DNA of 64,000 bases from Marinoscillum furvescens DSM 4134 (GTDB taxonomy: Bacteria > Bacteroidota > Bacteroidia > Cytophagales > Cyclobacteriaceae): contig NZ_QREG01000004.1 of NCBI RefSeq assembly GCF_003386095.1, positions 284,929 through 348,928 of the forward strand. Reading direction: 5' to 3'. Below, piece after piece: positions 54,440 through 62,027 of this stretch. Both the position numbers and the translations under genes were made by a program. The notes beneath the pieces are model-generated. The model had not been told where the DNA came from, made no database searches, and was given only the letters and a program-made list of their open reading frames with translations. Every line of letters starts with the position of its first letter. Position 1 is the first letter of the stretch.

Positions 54440-54497
54440 GTGTGCCCAGCATGGGCATCTGGTATCGAAGGTACCAAATTATTCCAGAGGGTGAAAG

Positions 54498-54511
54498 CCG
54501 CCGTGGCCCGG
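54498..54511 (+). repeat. 14-nt mini-insertion in intron domain I
   Basis: CCGCCGTGGCCCGG interrupts GGGTGAAAG / TCCCTTACAGG, a motif that is continuous in related introns. Its reverse complement matches 10 of 14 positions of the insert at 56334-56347. Confidence 0.55.
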
Positions 54512-55373
54512 TCCCTTACAGGCAAGTTGGTTAAGCCTGTTAGCAAGCCGCAAGGGTGGTATGGGTGACCATACATCTGAAGGAAGCGGGACTGCAAATT
54601 CCGGTACTGACGCATAGGAACGTCATACAGAGGCCAAATGAGGTGGATAAGTGAGCACATCTTCACAACGTCCCTGACCAACAAACCTCATAGGGTAGAT
54701 GACGCAGGAATCGGAAGAAGCCTACGCGGCGCGGGAATATGTCCTTACCTGGGGAGATCTCGGACTTCACGTGATGGAGGTCGAGAAGTCAGCAGAAGCT
54801 ATAGTAGCTACTGGTAATGAGCCGGTTCAATTAGCCGGAGGTCTCACAAGGTAGTGAAGGGCTGAACATTGAATTGTGTCCGGATTCGAATAGGAATGCA
54901 TCTCAAGATGGATAGCCTACTCTCTTAGACGGACAGGGAAAGTAAGTTTTATGATAGTAGAAGTATTACAGCGTAAGAATCTTTATAAGGCAAGCCAACA
55001 GGTAGTCCGAAATAAAGGAAAGGCGGGAATAGATGGTATGACAGTCAGGCAACTCCCAGAGCACCTGGAAGAGAACCGGGACAAGATCATCACATCAGTC
55101 CTGAACCATACGTATATACCTGATGCTATTCTTGCGGTAGAGATACCCAAGGGGAAAGGGAAAACCCGATTGTTAGGTATTCCCACGGTAACAGATCGAT
55201 GGTTACAACAAGCAGTTAGTCAAGTACTAATGACTAAGTTTGAACTAAACTTCGAAAGTCACAGCTATGGCTTTCGCCCAGAAAAGAACACCCAAAAAGC
55301 AGTAAGCCAAGCCCTGAAATACATCAATGATGGCTATCGCATCGGCGAACCGCAGGACATAGTGGATATTGAC

Positions 55374-55387
55374 GGGGTCGCCTAGAC
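55374..55387 (+). repeat. 14-nt mini-insertion in RT gene (with stop codon)
   Basis: GGGGTCGCCTAGAC, between codons GAC and CTA. Ends in GAC, the same triplet as the codon just before it. Foldable as GTC-GCCTA-GAC. Confidence 0.75.
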
Positions 55388-55408
55388 CTAAAAGGGTTCT
55401 TTGATGAG

Positions 55409-55423
55409 CGGTCCGCCGTTGCG
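55409..55423 (+). repeat. 15-nt mini-insertion in RT gene
   Basis: CGGTCCGCCGTTGCG, between GAG and GTT codons, 21 bp after the previous one. Shares CCGCCGT with the insert at 54498. Confidence 0.7.
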
Positions 55424-56065
55424 GTTGATCATTCGATACTGCTACAACTAATCTACAACAAGGTGAAATGTCCAACGACCCTGCGACTCATCCGCAAGTG
55501 GCTGAGAGCACCGATCCAGATAGAGGGAAGGTTGCACAAACGTCGCAAGGGGATGCCACAGGGCTCCCCAATCAGCCCCCTACTGTCCAACATCCTACTG
55601 GATGAACTGGACAAAGAGCTGGTCAGGAGAGGTATTCGCTATGTTCGATACGCAGATGACTTTAGCATTTATGTTAAGTCGAAAGCAGAAGCTCGTGAGA
55701 TAGGAAATGCCATTTACGAGTTCCTTCGCGACAAATTAAGGCTGCCTATCAATCGAGACAAGTCGGGCATTCGTAGGCCGGTAAACTTCGAGTTACTGGG
55801 GTATGGATTTGCCTCAGAGTACAAGAAGGATGTTAAGGGACAATACCAGTTGGTAGTATCAAAGAAAGCGTGGGGGAACCTAAAGCGTAAACTGAAGGAT
55901 ATTTCCAGAAAGACCAGACCGATGAGTATCACAGACCGATTCCAGAAGTTGTCAGCTGTATGGAAGGGCTGGGTGAATAACTTTCGTTTAGCGAATATTA
56001 GCACCAAGCTCAAAGCACTTGACGAGTGGTTAAGGAACCGACTGAGGTATTGCATCTGGCATGAC

Positions 56066-56079
56066 CGGGGCGCGTAGCC
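56066..56079 (+). repeat. 14-nt mini-insertion in RT gene
   Basis: CGGGGCGCGTAGCC, between GAC and TGG codons; close to the GGGGNCGCCYAGNC pattern (two changes). Confidence 0.72.
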
Positions 56080-56175
56080 TGGAAGAAACCAGAACGTAAG
56101 CGAAAGAACCTGGTCCGGCTAGGGATGGACAGAGACAGAGCGTATGCTTATAGCAGAACTAGGATGGGAGGCTGG

Positions 56176-56189
56176 CTAGGCGCCCCCGG
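56176..56189 (+). repeat. 14-nt mini-insertion in RT gene
   Basis: CTAGGCGCCCCCGG, between TGG and GCG codons. Its reverse complement is the same pattern as the insert at 55374 (GGGGGCGCCTAG). Confidence 0.75.
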
Positions 56190-56305
56190 GCGGTAGCCCA
56201 AAGCCCCATACTGAGGACGACTATTACATTGTCCAGACTCAGAAGGCGAGGGTACGAATCGATGCTTTCCTATTACCGTAAAACGATTCCTGAGATTCAA
56301 TGAAC

Positions 56306-56319
56306 GGGGACGCCCAGTC
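56306..56319 (+). repeat. 14-nt mini-insertion before domain V
   Basis: GGGGACGCCCAGTC, absent from the relic copy, which reads GAACCGCCG here. Same pattern as 55374 with complementary changes (A/T at positions 5/13). Confidence 0.72.
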
Positions 56320-56333
56320 CGCCGTATACGTGA

Positions 56334-56347
56334 TCGTTCCACGCCGG
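56334..56347 (+). repeat. 14-nt mini-insertion in domain V loop
   Basis: TCGTTCCACGCCGG enlarges the apical loop of domain V; absent from the relic. Related in reverse orientation to the insert at 54498. Confidence 0.6.
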
Positions 56348-56367
56348 CCGTACGTACGGTGGTGTGA

Positions 56368-56383
56368 CTGGGTTGGCACACCA
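56368..56383 (+). repeat. 16-nt mini-insertion after domain V
   Basis: CTGGGTTGGCACACCA; creates a TGGTGTG/CACACCA hairpin. Absent from the relic. Confidence 0.55.
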
Positions 56384-56476
56384 AAGGCGCACCCTATCAG
56401 TTACGACTGGTGGGGCCGTCTACTCGATTAGGCACTTTAATCCAATCTATATGGTATTGGTGAAAAATTATTGTAA

Positions 56477-57019
56477 TCACTCCAGTTCGTGACTGCATTC
56501 AATATTTGTATGCGACAGTGCCTCCTTAAGAGATTCTACGTCATGAACTGCGTAACGATTTCCACTAATTATCAGCGTTTTAAGTTTTTGTAGCTTTTCA
56601 AGTTTATTCAGTTCTTGCGATATTTGGAGCTTATTAATAGAAATGTCTAGTACCTCCAAATTTTTAAGGTTGGTTATCGAATTGGGTAATTCACTTATGT
56701 CTAAATTTCCTAAAATCAAAATTTCCAAGTTTCTAAGGTTTCCGATTTTTTCAGGCATACTCCAAAACGGAGGTTCAAGTTCTCTATTCTCAAGCCACGA
56801 CAGAGGAGGATGAGATGTCCATATTTTGCTTGGCCGCGTTTTTTGAATTTTGAGTTCAATAATTTGCTTAGATGTCCATAAACTGTCAGGTATTTTACCA
56901 GACTCCAATTCATCAAGCGTAATTATTACTGATTTATCATTAGCGAATCTTACCCCTTCTTTCATTATTCCCTTCGGATTAAACATTAATAAGAAAATTG
57001 AAATTAAAATCTTCTGCAT
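56477..57019 (-). CDS. Leucine-rich-repeat protein
   Basis: A 180-residue protein with an N-terminal signal-like segment (ILISIFLLMF) and at least four leucine-rich repeats (GNLRNLEILILGNLDISELP, NLKNLEVLDISINKLQIS, KLQKLKTLIISGN). It probably binds a protein partner. Second gene of the cassette that also carries the lipoprotein at 57044; 24 bp between them. Confidence 0.7.
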   Translation of the reverse strand: MQKILISIFLLMFNPKGIMKEGVRFANDKSVIITLDELESGKIPDSLWTSKQIIELKIQKTRPSKIWTSHPPLSWLENRELEPPFWSMPEKIGNLRNLEILILGNLDISELPNSITNLKNLEVLDISINKLQISQELNKLEKLQKLKTLIISGNRYAVHDVESLKEALSHTNIECSHELE

Positions 57020-57043
57020 TTTAAATATTGTTTTTATAGCATA

Positions 57044-58213
57044 CTAACATCCGTAATCAGCTACATTTTTAGCTACATTTCCTTGGCACTCTCCCAACCC
57101 AAATGTTGCTCCAGAATACTTTGATTGTAATCCTGAAGTAATAATTGCAATTAATCTGTTTCTCATAGCAGTCACGTTCGGGGCAAGCAAACCAGATTCA
57201 AGTTCTTGTTCAACCTTTGTTCTAGCGCTATTGAAGATATTGGCAAAACCAGTTGCTGCCTGATGAGATGTGCCTATGTAATACTCAGGAATGTCAACAC
57301 AGTTTACCCCAAGTTCTATATTCAAAATTTTATTGGTCACATAATTATGATATGTGCCACCCAACCCAGAAATCTCTGCTTTGAAAGAATTAGCTGAATA
57401 CTTAAAGATAATGTTGTCACAGAGCTTTCCAAATGTTTGAGCAAGCCTCCAACTATTAGAAGCAGTTGAAGGAGCAGTTCCCATAGGTTCACTGTCATCA
57501 AACTCGAAAACAACATATTCAGGACGTGGTTCGGTATAGGAGTCTCCCAAAGTTGGCGAACCGCTTGATCCTCCACCACCACTGCTTGTTGTAAAATAAC
57601 AGGTAGTAACTGTTTCATATTTTGGAGAACAATAACCTCCCACACATATCTGTCCTATCTGCACGATTCGAGAGGAGCAGGTCATCCCGGAAGTTCTTCC
57701 ACTAGTCGATTCTTTGGCTTCACTTGTACCATTAACCATTTTATTTTTAGCAATAACATTTCCTTCTAAATCGAGAATTCGAAAATACCCAGTGTATTTA
57801 TCCATCCCCGGAAAGGAGTCATATTCAGCATACCACTCAGCATCCATTTCGTATTCAAAAACGCTTCCTACTACTTCATTTACTTGATTTTCAGTTAAAA
57901 TAAATTTTCTTAAGATAAACCCATTATCATCAGTCATAGAGAAACTATAGTGGGTATTTCCTGTTTCAGGGTTTATGCTTTTTACCGCCCGGTCAAAGTC
58001 CACTGCATCTAGTAAAGAGCTAGAATATCGTGCATGGGGAGGAGAGCTTAATTCTAATTCATGTACTAACCCCTGTAAATGTTTGCTTTCCGTAAGCAGG
58101 ACAACTTCCACCAAACCTTTCTGATTTTCAGGGTTAGGAGGTTCAGATTGTTCACATGTTGATAGTAAAAAAGTTGCTAATAAGGCTGTGAGTAAGGTTC
58201 TTAGTGATTTCAT
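57044..58213 (-). CDS. Lipoprotein of unknown family, 389 aa
   Basis: Start at ATG 58213, giving a lipoprotein signal (LLSTC). The mature part has no family I know; it contains a Cys-rich middle segment (CSSRIVQIGQICVGGYCSP and ETVTTCYF), a Gly/Ser linker (SSGGGGSSGSP), and a helical C-terminal half with WRLAQTFGKL. The exact start of cassette 2's palindrome lies 42 bp upstream of the start codon, so a promoter must be within or beyond it. Confidence 0.6.
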   Translation of the reverse strand: MKSLRTLLTALLATFLLSTCEQSEPPNPENQKGLVEVVLLTESKHLQGLVHELELSSPPHARYSSSLLDAVDFDRAVKSINPETGNTHYSFSMTDDNGFILRKFILTENQVNEVVGSVFEYEMDAEWYAEYDSFPGMDKYTGYFRILDLEGNVIAKNKMVNGTSEAKESTSGRTSGMTCSSRIVQIGQICVGGYCSPKYETVTTCYFTTSSGGGGSSGSPTLGDSYTEPRPEYVVFEFDDSEPMGTAPSTASNSWRLAQTFGKLCDNIIFKYSANSFKAEISGLGGTYHNYVTNKILNIELGVNCVDIPEYYIGTSHQAATGFANIFNSARTKVEQELESGLLAPNVTAMRNRLIAIITSGLQSKYSGATFGLGECQGNVAKNVADYGC

Positions 58214-58256
58214 ATGTTTCGTTAAGCTAAATGCTATTTGCAAATATGGCAATTGT

Positions 58257-58419
58257 GCCTAACGACCAGCTATCGGGCGTATGTCCGCAGCTAGTGAATA
58301 GCACTAAAGTAGTGAAATCTGCCGAAGCTCACAACGGTTCCAAATGGCACTGCGTTCAGAAAGTCAAAATCTCCTGCGAGAAAAAGTATGCAGAAAGCAC
58401 TGCCATTTCTCAGCGGCAG
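58257..58419. repeat. attC-like palindrome d, left part (before IS110)
   Basis: GCCTAAC core, then arm CGACCAGCTATCGGGCGTATGTC and a loop closely matching the palindrome at 54.2 kb up to CAGCGGCAG at 58419, where the IS110 element begins. Confidence 0.7.
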
Positions 58420-58469
58420 GTACTGTAATAAAAATCAAGTCAGACGATATAATTTTTTATAGATTTATG

Positions 58470-59594
58470 CTACCGAAAAGAGGGCTTTGGTGATTGATTA
58501 CACGGAAGTCCATCTAGTGCAGCCTCAACATTAATTGAGGCTGTTGCTTTTCTGGTTCCGGTGGAACCAACCGAAAAGAGGGGCATTAATTCTTGATTGC
58601 CGGATGATCCATATTTAGGGTCAAATTTCTCTCCTTTCACCCAGAGGGTATACATCATTACCAATAGCTTTCTTTGAACTGAAACATACCCTTTCATCTT
58701 CATTTTAGTTCGCTCATATACTCGGTTAAATAAAGAGTGAAAAGGCTCTATTTTATATCTAACCACAGCCCAGGATGACATATTTAGGATCCTGCGAATA
58801 TGGGCGTTCCCTTTTTTTGATATCTTAGTTTTACCTACCCGTCTACCTGATTGATTTTCAACAACATCATACCCTGCATAGCACACTAATTGCCTATGGT
58901 TTTTGAACAATAAAAAGCCATTGGTCTCAGCAACAACTACAGCAAAACTCATAAGTCCAACTCCTTTGATGGAAGTGAGCTGGTCATATTTTTGTTTTAA
59001 AACCGGATCATTGAATATGAGCTTCTCCACTTGTTTTTCAAGTTTATCTATTTGCGTTTGCACTTCAGTAATCATCTTTTCAAGACTCTTTAATACAGAG
59101 CGGTGTAAAACCTTGGTGTGCTTTGCTCCCTCTCGTTGGTTCTTAAAGGCAGTGCCATGTGCTTGAAGAGTTTCTATTTGACGTGTAAGCGAGCGGAGTT
59201 CTAGTAGATGTTTACTTGCTGGGATCCATTGCTCCAGGTCTTGCTCCAAACCCATCATGGATAACCCCTTAGCGTCTATGGGATCTGTTTTACTTCGTAT
59301 ACCCAAACTCTGCATGTAGCGCTTCGACCTTAAAGGGAGGACTACATGTGTGACCTGATTTTTATCATGTAAAAAATACGCCAGATATTCATGGTATACT
59401 CCGGTAGCTTCCATTACAAAATTCACTTGATGGTCCTTACACCACTTTTCAACCCATAAGAGTAGTCCGGTGAAGCCTGAAAATACATTTTTAAATGATC
59501 GACTAGACAGCACCTTTTTTCGGTCTGATTGAACCATCAAACAAGCCTTAAATGTGTGTTTGTCAACATCGATCCCAACGCAATACTTTTCCAT
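58470..59594 (-). CDS. IS110 family transposase
   Basis: A 374-residue recombinase with an N-terminal DEDD (RuvC-like) domain and a C-terminal Transposase_20 domain. DEDD residues: Asp in GIDVDKHTF, Glu in VMEATGVYHE, Asp pair in KTDPIDAKGL. The C-terminal part has SIKGVGLMSFAVVVAETNG, LVCYAGYDVVENQSGRRVGK (Ser after QSG-type turn) and GNAHIRRILNMSSW. It would work with a bridge RNA coded upstream. Reading frame is intact. Confidence 0.95.
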   Translation of the reverse strand: MEKYCVGIDVDKHTFKACLMVQSDRKKVLSSRSFKNVFSGFTGLLLWVEKWCKDHQVNFVMEATGVYHEYLAYFLHDKNQVTHVVLPLRSKRYMQSLGIRSKTDPIDAKGLSMMGLEQDLEQWIPASKHLLELRSLTRQIETLQAHGTAFKNQREGAKHTKVLHRSVLKSLEKMITEVQTQIDKLEKQVEKLIFNDPVLKQKYDQLTSIKGVGLMSFAVVVAETNGFLLFKNHRQLVCYAGYDVVENQSGRRVGKTKISKKGNAHIRRILNMSSWAVVRYKIEPFHSLFNRVYERTKMKMKGYVSVQRKLLVMMYTLWVKGEKFDPKYGSSGNQELMPLFSVGSTGTRKATASINVEAALDGLPCNQSPKPSFR

Positions 59595-59639
59595 TTTAAT
59601 CGGTTTGAAGTGTAAATAATTGACACTATTCTTGCTTCG

Positions 59640-59795
59640 ATTTTTCTCATCAGGAATGCTTGATCAAGCACACAAGCTTGTCATTAGGTACTGTCCTATC
59701 TCTTCAAGAAATACAAGCAGAAGGTAGTCCTGCCGCACTGGATCATCTAGTGATGTCCTTAGATTCGCGCAATCTCTTCTGCTTGAGGTGTCCGC
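59640..59795 (-). ncRNA. Candidate bridge RNA of the IS110 element
   Basis: Minus strand, between the left IS end and the transposase. CAAGCAGAAG at 59785-59776 pairs with CTTCTGCTTG at 59723-59714 and encloses two hairpins (AGATT/AATCT; CACT/AGTG). In the 3' side of the inner loop is GCGGCAG (59736-59730), the exact complement of the target half CTGCCGC including the CT core; on the 5' side GGACATC resembles the other target half. Downstream, ACAGTACCT (59694-59686) equals the element's right end plus core, and GATGAG (59651-59646) is complementary to the left end CTCAT. Confidence 0.65.
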
Positions 59796-59834
59796 ACAAA
59801 ATTGTACTTTTTAAATAGACTGTAATTATATGAG

Positions 59835-59906
59835 ATATCACGGTCGAGTTGCACAGAAACCAGCCAGAAAGCACTAAGACATATGCCCGATCAGCATCTG
59901 TTATGT
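59835..59906. repeat. attC-like palindrome d, right part
   Basis: Continues the palindrome after IS110: ATATCACGGTCGAGTTGC ... GACATATGCCCGATCAGCAT, ending with core GTTATGT. Complementary to the left arm at 58264-58290. Confidence 0.7.
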
Positions 59907-60299
59907 GTCTCTTAATTTCGGCTTGATTCGTTCGAAAATTCGACTGAAGATGTAGGCAGCAAGTCCCAGGATAAAGCCAGCGATTCCTCCAGTTATGAAT
60001 GAGAAGTTCCGGCCAACATCGTTGATCAGTTGAGACATTGCTTCATCCTGTTCAGTTGTTAGTTCGTCACCAGAGAAGACGCCATCTTGGTTCAAGTCAA
60101 ATTGGTTCAAATGCCACTGACTGTAGATGTCATCATAAACAGCCGTTCCGACAATAAAGGCATAAAAAGCAAGGAATGTTAGAGTTCCGATAAACAGACT
60201 CTTGTTGATTCTTCGTTTAAAGATTAGAAGTAGAATGATTCCAATTATTGCTATTGCAGTTGGAGCTACTAAGTGGTTCGGGATAGTTATCGGGTTCAT
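59901..60299 (-). CDS. Membrane protein with EF-hand-like loop
   Basis: A 132-residue protein from ATG 60299. TM helices: LVAPTAIAIIGIILLLIF, KSLFIGTLTFLAFYAFIVG and one near the C-terminus (FSFITGGIAGFILGLAAYIF). Between the second and third is a 12-residue calcium-loop pattern DLNQDGVFSGDE (Asp, Asn, Asp, ..., Glu positions of an EF-hand), in an otherwise extracellular loop. Ends with its stop codon in the cassette core (TTA). Function unknown; perhaps a Ca2+-responsive membrane protein. Confidence 0.65.
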   Translation of the reverse strand: MNPITIPNHLVAPTAIAIIGIILLLIFKRRINKSLFIGTLTFLAFYAFIVGTAVYDDIYSQWHLNQFDLNQDGVFSGDELTTEQDEAMSQLINDVGRNFSFITGGIAGFILGLAAYIFSRIFERIKPKLRDT

Positions 60300-60329
60300 T
60301 CTGAACTTCTGTTGCAATCATGCAGTGAC

Positions 60330-60563
60330 ACATAACGCCCAACTATCGGTTTGTGTGCCCACAGTTGGCAAGTACAGCTAAAATAGTGGAAGTGCACCAC
60401 AAGCACAACGGTTTCCACGAAGCACTGCGTTCCGCAAGTCAAAAGCCAGAACCACAGGTCTCTCCAAAAGCGATGAAGTTTCAGAAGGTGCACTTCTGCG
60501 GAAAAGTCACACTGAATCTGGCAAACAGGCAATTTGGCACATAACCGATAGTGTCTGTTGGTG
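60330..60563. repeat. attC-like palindrome c
   Basis: About 234 bp, from ACATAAC to GTTGGTG. Outer arms ACTATCGGTTTGTGTGCC and GGCACATAACCGATAGT are complementary with a one-base bulge; the middle also folds (GTTTCCACGAAGCACTGC region). No gene. Both ends match cassette cores. Confidence 0.68.
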
Positions 60564-60568
60564 GCCGT

Positions 60569-61816
60569 TTAATTTCCCCCAAATTTCTCCAAGTTTAGAT
60601 TGAGGACGTTCCCGTTCGCCAAAGTTAGATATCCACCGAAAACGAAAATTTCGGGTTGGTCTGTTCGAAATCCATCAAACAGAATCAAGAATTCAAAAGC
60701 AGTTTCGTTTGTCATCCAATATTTAAGTAGACCTTGAACGTTTGTTCTGCGGTACTTGTAATAAGTAAGCTGTCTGCTGAGTTCATCATGATATTTGAAT
60801 GAAGAGTGTTCAAGCGAAACTAGCTTTATTGTTCGCTCGTGAACTTGTATATCCGTGAAGGTTAGAATTTCAAACTTCTCTGGATTGCTTGTTATTCGTT
60901 CATATGCAACCCGTGTGTTGGGATCCTCAGTTGGAAGAACTCTAAAGCCATACTGACGAAGAAATGAATCAAGAGTTGAGTATTCTTCCTTTGCATGATA
61001 GAGGAGGATTTCGGACATATTCTTGTTGTCAAAGTTTTCGTTAGCTTTCGGGTACTTGACAATATTTCGACAATATTCAATCCTGTTCTTATAGCCAGTT
61101 ATTACATCTTGGTCGGTTTCTAACGATATGCAATTCATATAATGGTGAATGGCTTTTTCAAATTCACCCAGTTGTTCATAGACTGTTGCCAGGTATAAAT
61201 TCTTTAAGTTTTGCAGTGAATTGGATTGTATGGATTTTGCCACATTTACGGCTTCTTGATATTCTTCCAGTTCCATAAAGGCCATGAATCTATTCGACTT
61301 CACTTCAAGTTCTTCTTTGGCATTTGCCATTTCAGCTAGCGCAGATACCCACTCATTCAGAGATTCTAATTGTTCTCGGTTTTCAGCTTTATCTCGAGCG
61401 TTCTTGGCATAAAGCAGGGCATTTTGATAATCACCAATTCCATGGTAAGCCCTGAATTTTATTAAGCTGCTTGCTAGTTCATCATTGATGTTATTCGAGT
61501 AATTTATTGCAGATTCATAGTTACCCGACCTTAGTTCATCTGAAGCTCGTTGAAAAGAACGATCGGAATCTGAATAAGAATAGTAATTATCTGGCTGAAT
61601 CCAACCTGGTCTTCCTGTGTAAGGGTTAGTGTTACCAATAGTTGAGAAGTTATCCCTGTTGGTTTCGTTTGGACTGGTTCGGTAGTGACCTTGAACAAAT
61701 GTCCCGTCACTTCTTATGTAGGGCATCACATAAACGTGTTCGGGATTCGTTTGCGCAAAACAGAAAGTTCCCAGAAACAGGGAGCCTAAAAATGTTATGA
61801 GTCGAATTGCTTTCAT
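60569..61816 (-). CDS. Secreted TPR protein
   Basis: A 415-residue protein with a signal peptide (LITFLGSLFLGTFCFAQ) and then a stretch HYRTSPNETNRDNFSTIGN with NPYTGRPG, a motif also found in phage and surface proteins that describe 'HYRSSPNGTKRDNWSTRGNVN'-like segments. Residues ~90-240 are TPR-like helix pairs (SINYSNNINDELASSLIKFRA..., ALLYAKNARDKAENREQ, ...). The C-terminal 170 residues are of unknown fold. Start at 61816 is only 14 bp from the palindrome. Confidence 0.68.
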   Translation of the reverse strand: MKAIRLITFLGSLFLGTFCFAQTNPEHVYVMPYIRSDGTFVQGHYRTSPNETNRDNFSTIGNTNPYTGRPGWIQPDNYYSYSDSDRSFQRASDELRSGNYESAINYSNNINDELASSLIKFRAYHGIGDYQNALLYAKNARDKAENREQLESLNEWVSALAEMANAKEELEVKSNRFMAFMELEEYQEAVNVAKSIQSNSLQNLKNLYLATVYEQLGEFEKAIHHYMNCISLETDQDVITGYKNRIEYCRNIVKYPKANENFDNKNMSEILLYHAKEEYSTLDSFLRQYGFRVLPTEDPNTRVAYERITSNPEKFEILTFTDIQVHERTIKLVSLEHSSFKYHDELSRQLTYYKYRRTNVQGLLKYWMTNETAFEFLILFDGFRTDQPEIFVFGGYLTLANGNVLNLNLEKFGGN

Positions 61817-61830
61817 CTGGGAGTAATGGC

Positions 61831-61960
61831 CACCAACGTTTTGCATATGGCTTTGTGGCAGTTACGAAGCACTTTCCTGTCCACCAAAACCTAAGCTGGC
61901 TATGGAGCGAAAACCTTGCTGGTAGCTGTTCACCGCCATAAGCTATATGCTTTGTTAGGT
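61831..61960. repeat. attC-like palindrome b
   Basis: 130 bp from CACCAAC to GTTAGGT. Arms TTTTGCATATGGCTTTGTGGCAG and CTGTTCACCGCCATAAGCTATATGC are complementary for most of their length; the loop contains smaller paired segments. This size is close to Vibrio-type superintegron repeats. Confidence 0.7.
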
Positions 61961-62027
61961 GCTGGCGTTTTTTGTATTTTGAAAGTCTTCTATTCTTATC
62001 AAGATCGATCTATTTTTGTTCATAATA

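Larger units (their letters stand above)
54951..56303 (+). pseudogene. Group II intron reverse transcriptase/maturase, frame broken by four mini-insertions
   Basis: The visible frame starts at ATG 54951 and reads into QQVVRNKGKAGIDGM and GFRPEKNTQKAVSQALKYI before a stop caused by the insertion at 55374. Removing 55374-55387 (14 nt), 55409-55423 (15 nt), 56066-56079 (14 nt) and 56176-56189 (14 nt) gives one frame of 431 residues. It includes DIDLKGFFDEVDHSILL at the first two junctions, the RT catalytic YADDFSIY, WKGWVNNFRLANI, and the C-terminal GGWAVAQSPILRTTITLSRL; the frame then ends at TGA 56301. As it stands the gene cannot give a full protein unless the insertions are skipped. Confidence 0.88.
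54440..56428 (+). mobile_element. Group II intron (IIC/attC-targeting type), interrupted by mini-insertions
   Basis: 1,989 nt, running from GTGTGCCCAGCATGGGC (5' consensus GTGYG) to domain VI and the 3' end CTCGAT. Domain V is readable in the relic copy as CGCCGTATACG-loop-CGTACGTACGG. The exon junction GT|TAGGC restores the core site GTTAGGC. The same element at 52.6 kb is inserted at the same position of its cassette. RT gene inside (54951-56303) is disrupted by four short insertions; others lie in the RNA part (54498, 56306, 56334, 56368). Confidence 0.8.
56429..58263. other. Gene cassette 2
   Basis: Opens with TAGGCAC after the intron and closes with GTGCCTAAC at 58255-58263 (complementary ends). 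Carries the LRR and the 389-residue lipoprotein genes on the minus strand. Confidence 0.65.
58420..59834 (-). mobile_element. IS110-family insertion sequence
   Basis: 1,415 bp inserted in the loop of a cassette palindrome; the flanks CAGCGGCAG and ATATCACGG are continuous in the uninterrupted copy at 54.2 kb. On the minus strand it runs from CTCATATAATTACAG to TTATTACAGTAC, with core dinucleotide CT at both junctions (CT at the target too). No terminal inverted repeats and no target duplication beyond CT, as usual for the family. It contains one transposase gene and a ~240-bp non-coding part on its 5' side. Confidence 0.85.

Noticed and set aside
54340..54684. Two overlapping frames at the intron start (plus 54340-54534, minus 54412-54684)
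   Set aside because: They cover the palindrome and intron domain I, which are RNA/DNA structures; no start signal or family match.
54498..56383. Sequencing or assembly error as cause of the mini-insertions
   Set aside because: Two of them occur at the same codons in a second, diverged copy of the intron, and they share a common sequence pattern; random errors would not.
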